Below are positions 26,983-35,199 of a DNA stretch of 64,000 nt, piece by piece. The notes beneath the pieces are model-generated. The model ran no database searches, was not told the origin of the DNA, and saw only the letters and a program-made list of their open reading frames with translations. The stretch is from positions 1-64,000 of the forward strand of contig CAKVLI010000002.1 of assembly GCA_934757155.1 (NCBI GenBank), in the 5' to 3' direction. Position numbers and translations under genes: made by a program. Position 1 is the stretch's first letter, and each line of letters begins with the position of its first letter. This DNA is from an uncultured Candidatus Melainabacteria bacterium. GTDB taxonomy: Bacteria > Cyanobacteriota > Vampirovibrionia > Gastranaerophilales > Gastranaerophilaceae.

Positions 26983-27053
26983 AGGCGACACCCAGATTCG
27001 AACTGGGGATAAAAGCTTTGCAGGCTTCTGCCTTACCACTTGGCCATGTCGCC
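26983..27053 (-). tRNA. tRNA-Cys (GCA)
   Basis: 71-nt cloverleaf: acceptor stem GGCGACA/TGTCGCC, anticodon loop CTGCAAA (anticodon GCA), T-loop GTTCGAATC, and discriminator U as expected for Cys. CCA not encoded; a T run follows directly. Confidence 0.95.
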
Positions 27054-27104
27054 GTAAGAGTATAGTATTATAAACATAAGTGTTTTGCAAGTAGTTAAAC
27101 CGTC

Positions 27105-27144
27105 TAAAAAAGAAAACCGGATTGATTTCTCAAACCGGTTTTCG
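27105..27144 (-). terminator. terminator of rpsU
   Basis: GAAAACCGG/CCGGTTTTC stem followed by TTTTTT on the minus strand, 13 nt after the rpsU stop. Confidence 0.85.
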
Positions 27145-27157
27145 TGTATAAATTTTA

Positions 27158-27331
27158 TTATACCTTGCGCTTACGAGCTGCTTCAGATTTGCGTTTTCTC
27201 TTTACGCTAGGCTTTTCATATCTTTCACGTTTCTTTACTTCAGAAAGAATACCAGCCTTCTGGATTTTCTTTTTGAATCTACGTAAAGCGCTTTCGATTG
27301 ATTCGTTTTCGCCTACTTTAACTTCTGCCAT
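27158..27331 (-). CDS. rpsU: 30S ribosomal protein S21
   Basis: 57-residue, very basic protein beginning MAEVKVGENESIESALRRFK and ending in a KRK-rich tail, typical of bS21, which binds near the 3' end of 16S rRNA in translation initiation. Strong ribosome-binding site AAAGGTGGTGA upstream. Single gene with its own terminator; tRNA-Cys follows. Confidence 0.95.
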   Translation of the reverse strand: MAEVKVGENESIESALRRFKKKIQKAGILSEVKKRERYEKPSVKRKRKSEAARKRKV

Positions 27332-27401
27332 CTTGTATATTCACCACCTTTATAGCTTTTTTGTACCTCTAAATAATAAACCAAACCCTATTTTATTGCA
27401 A

Positions 27402-27545
27402 GGGGGGGGGACAAAGGGGTAAATGGGGGCAAATGTATTGGGTTGATTGATGGTGACTACAAGCCGGTAAGGTCCTGAAATAAATTCAGGACGACAATTT
27501 TCCCTCTCCATGGAGAGGGTGGCACGAAGTGACGGGAAAGGGTTC
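27402..27545. repeat. dispersed-repeat cluster upstream of the 108-residue gene
   Basis: A run of nine G (27402-27410), a palindrome TCCTGAAATAAATTCAGGA followed by CGACAA, and CCCTCTCCATGGAGAGGG with a GACGGGAAAGGG tail. These are the style of short palindromic REP-like repeats found between genes. The rest of the 27332-27661 gap holds a TTGTAACAAA box (27568-27577) and a microsatellite. No gene is seen in this gap. Confidence 0.55.
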
Positions 27546-27610
27546 ACATTTTTTAATCCATTCTCAATTGTAACAAAATGTAAATACGAATTTTTTAGGG
27601 CGCAAACGCA

Positions 27611-27644
27611 GTAGTAGTAATAGTAGTAGTAGTAGTAGTAGTAG
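27611..27644. repeat. (GTA)n microsatellite
   Basis: About eleven units of GTA, with one GTAATA interruption. It lies 18 bp upstream of the sigma-28 promoter of the 108-residue gene and downstream of a TTGTAACAAA box. Such tracts are prone to slippage. Confidence 0.85.
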
Positions 27645-27661
27645 AGTTGCGCAAAACCGAT

Positions 27662-27688
27662 TAAAGTTTTTAAAAAATATGTCGTTAT
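27662..27688 (+). promoter_or_regulatory. sigma-28 promoter of the 108-residue gene
   Basis: TAAAGTTT (27662-27669), exactly 11 bp, GTCGTTAT (27681-27688), close to the flagellar sigma-28 consensus TAAAGTTT-N11-GCCGATAW. The spacer matches those at 54359 and 37763 almost base for base. Confidence 0.75.
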
Positions 27689-27726
27689 ACAAAAATGTAG
27701 CAAACGTTATAGAAAGGAGTACATTA

Positions 27727-28053
27727 ATGGATGTAAGAAACGTTAGCGGTGGAGAACCAATCAAACCACAAGCAGACACAACCAAAACTAAAGGAGCAGA
27801 CAAAAAGCAAGATGCAGGAAGTATTTTCAATAGTGCAGAACATAAGCGTGATGTAGAGGAGCTGCAACAGGAAATATTCAGCAGATTAAAAGAGTTTGAT
27901 CAAGAAGAAGAAACCGGGACATTAATTAAGAAAATCCTCGATAAATTACCGCGTGATATTGTTGCAAAATATGGTGGAGAGGATAAAACAGAAGCTTTGC
28001 TTAAAGAAATCATAAAAGATAATAAAAATTCTCCGAAATTTGGATTGGATTAA
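27727..28053 (+). CDS. 108-residue protein of the sigma-28 regulon, unknown function
   Basis: Begins MDVRNVSGGEPIKPQADTT; a polar, probably disordered N-terminal 40 residues is followed by a charged helical region (DVEELQQEIFSRLKEF and TEALLKEIIKDNK). No signal peptide or membrane segment. Start at 27727 follows AAAGGAG. The longer frame from 27679 would begin inside the promoter. The small size, disordered start and sigma-28 control recall late flagellar chaperones or an anti-sigma factor, but no FlgM signature is recognisable. Confidence 0.65.
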   Translation: MDVRNVSGGEPIKPQADTTKTKGADKKQDAGSIFNSAEHKRDVEELQQEIFSRLKEFDQEEETGTLIKKILDKLPRDIVAKYGGEDKTEALLKEIIKDNKNSPKFGLD

Positions 28054-28064
28054 ATGCTTAACAG

Positions 28065-28093
28065 ATAGGGTGCGCCAGTATGACGCACCCTAT
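28065..28093 (+). terminator. hairpin after the 108-residue gene
   Basis: Perfect 10-bp stem ATAGGGTGCG/CGCACCCTAT just after the stop codon, but without a T run; possibly a weak terminator or mRNA-stabilising hairpin. Confidence 0.4.
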
Positions 28094-28124
28094 AACTATA
28101 AAACGGTAACAATTAAACACTCAC

Positions 28125-28350
28125 TCCAACTCTCTCCCTCGGAGAGAGGGCTTTTTATTTTCGTCATCCTGAGCGAAGCGAAGGATCGCAAGATCTGGGC
28201 GTTTCACTTGTTTAACCCTGCAAAGGCAATAAGCTGATTTGTGTCACGTCCAACTAATTACATTTACCCCTCGGCTAAAGCCTCAGAATGACAAGAAATA
28301 TCCATTGGAGAGGGAAGATTAAATTAGGAGTTACACTTACCAACCCTATA
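28125..28350. repeat. REP-like repeat cluster between the 108-residue gene and lepB
   Basis: CTCTCTCCCTCGGAGAGAG (28129-28147), GTCATCCTGAGCGAAGCGAAG with GATCGCAAGATC (about 28162-28193), GCCTCAGAATGACA (28278-28291) and two CATTTACCCC stretches. The GTCATyCTGAGCG core recurs inverted at 59524-59557. No gene recognised here. Confidence 0.5.
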
Positions 28351-28359
28351 CATTTACCC

Positions 28360-29010
28360 CTATTTACCCCCTTTAATGGTTCCGATATGGTTAAGAGGCC
28401 AGAATACAAACACCGCACGACCTATAAAACGCTCTTTAGAAAGAGTGCCCCAAAATCTGCTGTCTTGGGAGTTTCCGCGGTTATCGCCCATCATAAAATA
28501 ATGGTTTTCTGGAATTACAAACGGTCCGCAATACATATTTTCTCTGCATTTGTGAAATTCGTATTCGCTCATAATATAGTCTTCCTGAAGCGGCATATCG
28601 TTGATATAAACTTTGTAAGCGCCGTTTTCGCCTTGTTTTATTTCAAATTTTTCCCCAGGGAGACCGATAACTCTCTTGATATATGCAACATCTTTGCAGA
28701 AGAAGCCTGTTAATCTGCTAAATACCGCCCACGGAGTGGTTTTTAGTTTAACAAACGGCGGGTAAAATATCATAACATCCCCACGTTTAGGAGTGTTCTC
28801 AAACGAGTGTTCGTTCAAAATATTCGGAAATTTCGTCAATTTTTCAACAACTATTCTATCCCCTTCGACAAGTGTCGGACGCATAGAACCTGACGGAATC
28901 CAACGCAATTCCGCCACAAAAAATCTTATCAAAATAACTGCGACCACAACAAAAACAATTGTATCAACAGTTTCTTTTAAATTCGCTTTAAATTTCTCTT
29001 TATCAATCAT
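28360..29010 (-). CDS. lepB: signal peptidase I
   Basis: Membrane-anchored serine protease that removes signal peptides from exported proteins; 216 residues. One N-terminal membrane segment (about 15-33), catalytic Ser in PSGSMRPTL, catalytic Lys in YIKRVIGLPGE, and the conserved MGDNRGNSQDSRFWG. The start codon overlaps the prenyl synthase stop (ATGA), so the two are translationally coupled. Confidence 0.95.
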   Translation of the reverse strand: MIDKEKFKANLKETVDTIVFVVVAVILIRFFVAELRWIPSGSMRPTLVEGDRIVVEKLTKFPNILNEHSFENTPKRGDVMIFYPPFVKLKTTPWAVFSRLTGFFCKDVAYIKRVIGLPGEKFEIKQGENGAYKVYINDMPLQEDYIMSEYEFHKCRENMYCGPFVIPENHYFMMGDNRGNSQDSRFWGTLSKERFIGRAVFVFWPLNHIGTIKGGK

Positions 29011-29780
29011 AACTCTCTTAACAAATCCCCTAATTTGGTTTTATAAGCACTGTCACCGAGAACAGCGAGTTTTTTCCTCATCTCTTCTTTGTAATTATCT
29101 AATAAATCGGATGTTTTTTCAATCCCTAAAATGTCAACCGCTGTGTGAATTCCATTTTTTCTATCGGCGTTTGCCGAAGTCGTTTCCATATCATTTTTTA
29201 TTTGAAAATACAATCCGAATGTTTGCGCAAATTCAATCGCTTCCGAAGAATTTACTCCTGACAAAAGCAAGCAGCTTTCCATCATAGTCTTGAAAAGTTC
29301 TGCTGTTTTCATTTTGCAAATTTCGAGATACTCTTCTCTTGTCGGAATTTTACCTCTTAAAAAATACTGGCTCATCTCACCTTTAATCATCTTGGACATA
29401 CAATTTCCAAAAAGGGAGGACACTTTCGTGTTATCAATTTTTTGCAATTTGTTGAAGACTAATGACAACAAATAATCGCCTGACAAAATAGAGATTTTTG
29501 AACCGATTTTTTTATTCAGGGTTTTTTGTCCTCTTCTTGTGTCAGCATCATCCAACACATCATCGTGTAGAAGTGAAGCATTGTGGATAATTTCACCGAT
29601 AGCTAAAGCATTATAAACAGAGTCTGTGAGTTCGATTCCGAGAGCTTTTAGCCAATAAATTACAAGCTTAGAGCGGATGCGTTTTGATTCACCCAATACA
29701 AACGCTTTAACTTCGCTTGAAATTGGCTCTTCAAATCCCTCTTCTATTTTACGTACGACTTTTTGTAATTCAATCTCCAT
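29007..29780 (-). CDS. polyprenyl synthetase family protein with degenerate second Asp motif
   Basis: 257 residues, shorter than the usual 290-330. The first aspartate-rich motif is intact (LLHDDVLDDADTRRG), followed by GSKISILSGDYLLS. The second motif, normally DDxxD in QIKDDILD, reads QIKNDMETTS, losing the first and last Asp. Expected role is chain elongation of allylic diphosphates, but the altered Mg-binding motif could mean changed chain length, a regulatory subunit of a heteromeric enzyme, or loss of activity. Upstream of and coupled to lepB. Confidence 0.8.
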   Translation of the reverse strand: MEIELQKVVRKIEEGFEEPISSEVKAFVLGESKRIRSKLVIYWLKALGIELTDSVYNALAIGEIIHNASLLHDDVLDDADTRRGQKTLNKKIGSKISILSGDYLLSLVFNKLQKIDNTKVSSLFGNCMSKMIKGEMSQYFLRGKIPTREEYLEICKMKTAELFKTMMESCLLLSGVNSSEAIEFAQTFGLYFQIKNDMETTSANADRKNGIHTAVDILGIEKTSDLLDNYKEEMRKKLAVLGDSAYKTKLGDLLREL

Positions 29781-29823
29781 CAGCTAAATAATATCATGAA
29801 AACACTTTTATCGTAATAAGACA

Positions 29824-29858
29824 GTCGGGGTCGGATTGCTGTACAATCCGACCCCGAC
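29824..29858. terminator. strong hairpin downstream of the first flagellin
   Basis: Perfect 15-bp GC-rich stem GTCGGGGTCGGATTG with a 5-nt loop, in the gap between the flagellin stop and the prenyl synthase. No T run on either side, so it may be a factor-assisted terminator or a repeat. Confidence 0.5.
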
Positions 29859-29950
29859 ATTATAATCCATCCCTAATCAAACAACTCGCACTCTTTTTAA
29901 GTTGCTAATATTCATCTCATCACCTTTTCAACTACAAATTCTTCAACGTA

Positions 29951-30976
29951 CTAAACTAAGTTTAATGCGATACTAGGAAGTTGGTTTGCAGTTGCAAGAA
30001 GTGTTGCAGATGCTTGTTGAAGAATCTGTGATTGAATATAATTTGAAGATTCTTCTGCGACATCAGTATCTCTCAAGGTAGATAATGATGAAGTCAAGTT
30101 TTGTGATTGAACATCCAAGCCTGTAATAGCTGATGCAACACGGTTTTGAACAGCACCTATTCTGGTTACTCTGTCAGAAATCTCGTTGATAGCCATATCA
30201 AGTATGCCTAACATTTCTTTTGCACCGCAATCTTTATCTGTTTGTAATGCGTAAGTATTTTTAGCACTATCGTATACCAAACCTGCGCATGCTGCTGCAA
30301 AAGCTTGAATATTTTCATCTTTGTACATAGCTGATAAGTCACCACCAGCAGCAGTAATTAAGTCTTCTAGTTTTTTCCCGCTTTCTGATTTAGCTTCTTT
30401 TAAGCCTTGGAAGAATAATCCGCTCAAACTTGCATTTGAGAATAATTCAACTTTAAGGTTAATCCTGCTGTTTTTGTCAGCGTACAAACCGACTTGTAAG
30501 TTAATCCCGTCTTTTGTCATACCGACTTCGTTGTTCTTTGTATCATCTTTAAGGTCAAATGCCATAAGTTTGATGCCATTGAATTCGGCGTTAGCAGAAA
30601 TACGGTTGATTTCTTGAAGTCTTGCTGCAATTTCTGATTGGATAGCTCTCAATGATTGAGAACCGTAAGTTCCGTTTGCTGCTTGTTCTGTCAAGTCCCT
30701 TACACGTTGCAAGTGGCTTGTTAAAAGTGAATAGGTTTCTTCTGCAGTAGTTAACATATCTGCACCTGTTGCAGCGTTATCAGCTGCAACATCAAGTGAA
30801 CCTAATTTTGTCACCCACAAGTTTGCAATTGAATAACCGGCTGCGTTATCGGCTGCGTGGTTAATTTTGAAACCTGTAGTCATTTTTTCAAGTGAGGAAT
30901 TCAACGACTTGGTTGCTGAATTCAAGTTCCTCTGTGTGATTAATGAGGAAACGTTTGTGTTGATTGTGAGTGCCAT
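29951..30976 (-). CDS. flagellin
   Basis: 341-residue filament protein exported through the flagellar apparatus. Conserved D0/D1 helices at both ends: ALTINTNVSSLITQRNL at the start and SATLLATANQLPSIALNLV at the end, with a short variable middle (about 150-250). LQRVRDLTEQAANGT in D1 and IQSEI match the region of other flagellins recognised by TLR5. Start at 30976 follows GAAAGGAG; longer frames lack the flagellin N-terminus. Has a roughly 400-bp upstream gap shared with the divergent 31377 gene. Confidence 0.96.
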   Translation of the reverse strand: MALTINTNVSSLITQRNLNSATKSLNSSLEKMTTGFKINHAADNAAGYSIANLWVTKLGSLDVAADNAATGADMLTTAEETYSLLTSHLQRVRDLTEQAANGTYGSQSLRAIQSEIAARLQEINRISANAEFNGIKLMAFDLKDDTKNNEVGMTKDGINLQVGLYADKNSRINLKVELFSNASLSGLFFQGLKEAKSESGKKLEDLITAAGGDLSAMYKDENIQAFAAACAGLVYDSAKNTYALQTDKDCGAKEMLGILDMAINEISDRVTRIGAVQNRVASAITGLDVQSQNLTSSLSTLRDTDVAEESSNYIQSQILQQASATLLATANQLPSIALNLV

Positions 30977-31038
30977 AGATGGATCTCCTTTCTCTTCGAT
31001 ACGTACTTTAATTACACTCTCCCTACGCAATCCTAGCG

Positions 31039-31055
31039 CAGGCTTGACAGGCTTG
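31039..31055 (-). promoter_or_regulatory. tandem CAAGCCTG in flagellin leader
   Basis: CAAGCCTG occurs twice in tandem (9-bp period), 63-79 nt before the flagellin ATG. The other flagellin leader has the same octamer inverted (39691-39698) in a hairpin. The remainder of the 30977-31376 gap is AT-rich with no gene; no sigma-28 box was recognised on this strand. Confidence 0.35.
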
Positions 31056-31325
31056 TGATGAGAAAAGCCAGTCTTGATTTACCGACAATCCATGCCGGTT
31101 CTATACTCTCTAATACGATATGTACCTTTTTTGACGTGTTGATAGACAACCCTAACTTCTAAGAATCCTTCCTTAAAAATTTTTTTCCTTAATGACTATG
31201 TCTATCAGATTTGTGATATATACTTCTTACACTAACATTATTGCAACACTATATAAACAAAGTAAACTCTTTCTTCTCATTTTTTTACAAATATTAATTA
31301 AACTTAAAGAAACTTAACAAAAAAG

Positions 31326-31348
31326 GCAATTTTTTAACGAATAATTAC
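31326..31348 (+). promoter_or_regulatory. GCAATTT-N10-AATTAC promoter motif
   Basis: AAAAAAGGCAATTT followed by 10 bp and AATTAC, then TTATTATATAAGG leading into the ribosome-binding site. Same motif and spacing as at 16358, 36755 (minus) and 62334. Confidence 0.5.
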
Positions 31349-31376
31349 TTAATTATTATATAAGGAGTATACAAGA

Positions 31377-31841
31377 GTGAGCCCAGAAGTAACAAACAAT
31401 CAAATCGGTAAAACCATTAACTACAACGGTAAAGATTGCAAAGTTGTATCAACTTCTGCAGCTTACATAACTGTTAAGGATGACAACGGCAATTTGATTT
31501 CTGTTAAAAGAGATTCTTCTTTGTTTGATTATTCCGGCATCATTGACTCAAACAACAAACGAATTGCAAAACTTGATGAACAAGTCGAAGAATATAAGCA
31601 ACAAAAAGAATTGGCTAGAGAAAACGAAAAAGGATTTTTAGCTCAGATGAGAAGCGCATGTAGCGACTGGGGCGTAAAATTTATGCACCAGATGAATGCA
31701 TCTCAAAAAACAATTTATAAAGGATTAAAAGACCAATTTTATGGAGCAAGATTTTCAGCAACAGCCGCAAGCAACAGAATGAGCAGTGCATTGCTCGACA
31801 AATTCAATCTTGTACTTGATAACGGCAAATACATATCTTAG
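31377..31841 (+). CDS. 154-residue protein of unknown function
   Basis: Starts with GTG after AAGGAG. N-terminal 50 residues are beta-like (GKTINYNGKDCKVVSTSAAY), reminiscent of a small KOW/SH3-type barrel. A charged coiled coil (KRIAKLDEQVEEYKQQKELA) and a helical C-terminus follow. No signal peptide. No family recognised. Its promoter shares the motif found before three other unknown genes, and it is divergent from a flagellin. Confidence 0.65.
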   Translation: MSPEVTNNQIGKTINYNGKDCKVVSTSAAYITVKDDNGNLISVKRDSSLFDYSGIIDSNNKRIAKLDEQVEEYKQQKELARENEKGFLAQMRSACSDWGVKFMHQMNASQKTIYKGLKDQFYGARFSATAASNRMSSALLDKFNLVLDNGKYIS

Positions 31842-31905
31842 CCTGACAGAACAATAGTCAAATTTTCTTGATACTCAAATACTTTTAAAAAAGGAGTGTA
31901 TCAAG

Positions 31906-32916
31906 ATGAAAATGATAGTGTTTGATTTCCGAGAGTCTGAAAAAGCGTTTTTTAAGCAAAATGATTTTACAGATTTTGATATAACGTTTATTTCTGAGCC
32001 GTTAAATGAAGCGACACAACTTACAGAAGAGCAGTTCAATGAAACTGATATAGTTTGCGTGTTCATTAATTCGGAAATAACAGAAAATGTTATCAACAAA
32101 TTTAAGAATCTGAGAGTAATTGCGACTCGCTCGACAGGTTATAATCACATCGATATAAAATACTGTACACAAAATAACATAAGCGTTTTTAATGTTGAAG
32201 AATACGGTCAAACTTCGGTCGCACAATTTACAATAATGTTAATTTTGGCATTGGTTCGAAAACTCCTACCTGCTTATCTTGATATGAAACAAAATGTTGT
32301 AGCCCACGCATCTTATGAGGGACAAAATTTAGAGGGACTGACTCTCGGAATAATTGGATGCGGTGCGATTGGAAGTGCAGTTGCTCATCTTGCAAAACTT
32401 TTGGGAATGAATATTCTTGTGTACAGTTATATGAAAAGACGGGATGTCTCAACATTTGCAAAGTATACAACACTTGATGAATTGTTAGAAAAGTCCGATA
32501 TTGTTTCTCTTCACCTTCCATATTCACCTGAAAACTATCACATGATTGGTGAAAAAGAATTCAAAAAGATGAAGGACGGAGTTTATATTATAAACACGGC
32601 AAGAGGAGAACTTCTTGATATTGTCGCACTCTACGAAAATCTTATGAGCGGAAAAGTTCAGGGTGCTGCACTTGATGTTTTGGAATGCGAATATCTTGCT
32701 GTTAAGCAAGATAGTGTTGTCGAGGATATAAAGGTTGCAAATGCAAAATGTGTAACCAGTGCGCTTATTACGCAAAAATTGCTCTCCAGAAACGATGTAA
32801 TTATCACTCCGCATATCGGATATAACACGCAAGAGTCTGTTGAAACACTTTTGGAGATAACATTCAATAACATTAGAGATTTTTATAAAGGAATGCACAC
32901 AAATCAGATATGCTAG
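31906..32916 (+). CDS. D-isomer-specific 2-hydroxyacid dehydrogenase
   Basis: 336-residue NAD(P)-dependent reductase of the D-lactate dehydrogenase family. Nucleotide motif GIIGCGAIGSAVA (about 147-159), catalytic Arg in NTARGELLD, Glu in LDVLECE and His in ITPHIGYNT are all present. The second beta strand ends VYSYMKRR instead of the acidic VxYD typical of NAD enzymes, hinting at NADPH preference (inference). RBS AAGGAG. D-lactate formation is the likeliest role. Confidence 0.88.
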   Translation: MKMIVFDFRESEKAFFKQNDFTDFDITFISEPLNEATQLTEEQFNETDIVCVFINSEITENVINKFKNLRVIATRSTGYNHIDIKYCTQNNISVFNVEEYGQTSVAQFTIMLILALVRKLLPAYLDMKQNVVAHASYEGQNLEGLTLGIIGCGAIGSAVAHLAKLLGMNILVYSYMKRRDVSTFAKYTTLDELLEKSDIVSLHLPYSPENYHMIGEKEFKKMKDGVYIINTARGELLDIVALYENLMSGKVQGAALDVLECEYLAVKQDSVVEDIKVANAKCVTSALITQKLLSRNDVIITPHIGYNTQESVETLLEITFNNIRDFYKGMHTNQIC

Positions 32917-32924
32917 ATTATTTA

Positions 32925-32933
32925 TGCTAAAAT
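32925..32933 (+). promoter_or_regulatory. extended -10 promoter of ruvB, probably leaderless
   Basis: TGCTAAAAT ends 6 nt before the ruvB ATG (32940), placing the predicted start at the first base of the codon. No Shine-Dalgarno site precedes the ATG. Confidence 0.5.
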
Positions 32934-32939
32934 AATGGT

Positions 32940-34010
32940 ATGGCAATAATATCTGATGATAAAGAAAAAATATCGACTCAGAGGGCTAAAAAAAATCCTA
33001 ATATCAAGGCTGAGTCAATTGAGTACGACAAATCTTTCGAAAACTCAATAAGACCAAAGGATTTTGATAGCTACATCGGACAGAGTGAGCTTAAAGAGAC
33101 TTTGAAAATTACTCTTGAAGCCGCAAAACGTCGTGCAAAACCGCTTGACCATATGTTATTTTACGGACCTCCGGGACTTGGCAAGACGACTATAGCTGGG
33201 GTCGTTGCGTCACAAATGGGAGTTGACATCAAGATAACTTCCGCTCCGGCTCTTGAAAGACCACGCGATATTATCGGTATATTAATGTCATTAAAAGGCG
33301 GTGAGATATTGTTTATTGATGAAATTCACCGTTTGAACAAGGTTGCGGAAGAAATTCTTTATCCTGCAATGGAAGATTTTACGCTTGATATGACGACCGG
33401 AAAAAGCCAAACCGCGAAGACTTTGCGAGTTCCGATACCTAAATTTACACTAATTGGTGCAACTACAAAAGCCGGTGAGCTTTCAAGTCCACTGCGCGAC
33501 AGATTCGGAATGATTCACCGACTGGAATTTTATACAACAGATGAGTTAGCAGAAGTTGTTAAAAGAACTGCAGAAATTCTTGAAATTGATATAACAGACG
33601 GTGGAGCAAAAGCTATTGCTATGCGTTCTCGCGGAACACCAAGAATTGCGAACCGTCTTGTAAAACGTGTTTCTGATTTTGCGATTGTTAAATACGACGG
33701 CGTAATTGATGAAAGAGTCGCAAATGAGTCTTTAGATATACTTAAAATTGATAAATTCGGCTTAGACACAACTGACAGAGCATTACTAACTCTTATTATT
33801 GAAAAATATGACGGAGGTCCTGTCGGGGTTGAAACAATCGCAGCGGCTTTGAGTGAAGATGTAAGGACAATTGAAGACGTTTGCGAACCGTATTTATTGC
33901 AAGCGGGATTTTTACAAAGAACTCCGAGAGGGAGAAAAGTTTCTCCGGAAGGTTACAGACATTTGGGAATCAAAATACCTTCCGAGCAAAGAACTTTATT
34001 TGAATACTAA
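32940..34010 (+). CDS. ruvB: Holliday junction branch migration ATPase RuvB
   Basis: AAA+ motor of the RuvABC complex, 356 residues. Family wording throughout: RPKDFDSYIGQ, Walker A YGPPGLGKTT (about 74-83), ITSAPALERPRDI, Walker B ILFIDEIHRLNK, sensor GATTKAGELSSPLRDRFG, and a C-terminal winged helix (EPYLLQAGFLQRTPRGRKV). ruvA and ruvC are not adjacent. A 24-residue charged N-terminal extension precedes the conserved part. Confidence 0.96.
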   Translation: MAIISDDKEKISTQRAKKNPNIKAESIEYDKSFENSIRPKDFDSYIGQSELKETLKITLEAAKRRAKPLDHMLFYGPPGLGKTTIAGVVASQMGVDIKITSAPALERPRDIIGILMSLKGGEILFIDEIHRLNKVAEEILYPAMEDFTLDMTTGKSQTAKTLRVPIPKFTLIGATTKAGELSSPLRDRFGMIHRLEFYTTDELAEVVKRTAEILEIDITDGGAKAIAMRSRGTPRIANRLVKRVSDFAIVKYDGVIDERVANESLDILKIDKFGLDTTDRALLTLIIEKYDGGPVGVETIAAALSEDVRTIEDVCEPYLLQAGFLQRTPRGRKVSPEGYRHLGIKIPSEQRTLFEY

Positions 34011-34019
34011 GGTGGGATT

Positions 34020-35138
34020 ATGAAAAAGTTTATAGCGTTTTTAGTTCTGTTTTTATTAACAGGTTTATCAGTTTTTGCAGAAAACGAAACGAATGTACTT
34101 CCTTCGCAGTTAGGAGTTGTGCAAAGTGTTGAGTATGTCGACCTTACAGATAATCCTGAAATTTCTCAGGTTAAACAGACCGCTAAAATTAAGCTAATAA
34201 AGGGGGAATTAAAAGGAAATCTAGTCAAAGTAGACAATGTTTTAACGGGAAATCCTTATTACGATATTAAGCTCAAAAAAGGCTGTAAGGTAATTCTTCA
34301 CGTAGAAGATGATGGCGACGGCTTGATTTTTTCAGTCGAAGATATTCACCGCTCAGAAGTGCTAATTTGGCTCTCACTTTTATTTTGTGGACTCTTGATT
34401 TATGTCGGGAAGATGAAGGGATTTTATAGCCTTGTATCAATATTGATTACTTGTATTCTTATATTCAACCTGCTTTCTCCGATGATACTTTGGGGAATTA
34501 ACCCGATATTCGGAGCTTTGTTAATAAGTTTGCTTTCAACCGCTGTTACGATGTATCTTGTAGGCGGATTTAACAGAAAAAGCACATCGGCTGTTCTTGG
34601 ATGTCTTTTGAGTTTAATTACGGCAGGAGTTTTATCATTTATAACCGTAAAAGTCGCATCTTTAAACGGATTTGTCAATGAAAATTCAATGTTCTTATTC
34701 TCCGCTCATCCTGAACTGGATTTCATCGGACTTGTCGTTGCAACAATGATTTTAGCAACGTTAGGGGCTGTAATGGACGTTGCGATGTCTATTGCAAGTA
34801 CAATTAACGAGATTTATACAATTGATAATACAAAGTCTATCAAGGAGCTTTTCACTTCCGGCATGAATGTCGGACGAGATGTAATCGGTACAATGGCGAA
34901 TACTTTGATTTTGGTCTACCTTGGTGGTGCTTTGCCGCTACTTTTGTTGGCGTCCAATATCGACTTGCAAAAATTTATCAACCTCAATCAGGTTGTGACT
35001 GAAATTTCTTCCGCGTTAATCGGTAGTTGTGCGATTGTAATATGTGTACCGCTTACAGCGATTGTTGCATCAAGGTTGGTCAGACATAAACAAAACAAGC
35101 CAGAAACAACTCTTGAAACGGACATTACGCGCATATAA
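34020..35138 (+). CDS. YibE/F-family membrane protein
   Basis: 372 residues. Signal peptide (KKFIAFLVLFLLTGLSVFA), a small extracytoplasmic beta domain (about 20-110), then seven or so membrane helices containing the family's characteristic stretch LGAVMDVAMSIASTINEI and GRDVIGTMANTLILVYLGG. Molecular function of the family is not established. Only 9 nt separate it from ruvB, so they probably share a transcript. Confidence 0.85.
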   Translation: MKKFIAFLVLFLLTGLSVFAENETNVLPSQLGVVQSVEYVDLTDNPEISQVKQTAKIKLIKGELKGNLVKVDNVLTGNPYYDIKLKKGCKVILHVEDDGDGLIFSVEDIHRSEVLIWLSLLFCGLLIYVGKMKGFYSLVSILITCILIFNLLSPMILWGINPIFGALLISLLSTAVTMYLVGGFNRKSTSAVLGCLLSLITAGVLSFITVKVASLNGFVNENSMFLFSAHPELDFIGLVVATMILATLGAVMDVAMSIASTINEIYTIDNTKSIKELFTSGMNVGRDVIGTMANTLILVYLGGALPLLLLASNIDLQKFINLNQVVTEISSALIGSCAIVICVPLTAIVASRLVRHKQNKPETTLETDITRI

Positions 35139-35144
35139 AAGAAA

Positions 35145-35173
35145 TTGCAATTCTAGTTTCAATGTGCTATACT
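35145..35173 (+). promoter_or_regulatory. promoter of the exported 229-residue protein
   Basis: TTGCAA (35145-35150), 17-bp spacer, extended -10 TGCTATACT (box 35168-35173). Confidence 0.65.
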
Positions 35174-35199
35174 CGTGTGGACTAAATGGGAGAGTTATT

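Noticed and set aside
25500..27000. oriC next to dnaA
   Set aside because: No cluster of TTATNCACA boxes or AT-rich unwinding region seen on either side of dnaA, and dnaN is absent.
27402..27410. Nine-G tract as a phase-variable contingency locus
   Set aside because: It lies in no credible gene and upstream of no recognised promoter; kept only as part of the repeat cluster.
27350..27830. Minus-strand frames with poly-Tyr or poly-Leu tracts
   Set aside because: The tracts are the GTA microsatellite read in different frames; no ribosome-binding site, and they overlap the sigma-28 promoter and repeats.
32524..32946. 140-codon minus-strand frame opposite the 2-hydroxyacid dehydrogenase
   Set aside because: The plus-strand gene has intact catalytic motifs; the antisense frame has Cys/Tyr-rich nonsense composition and no ribosome-binding site.
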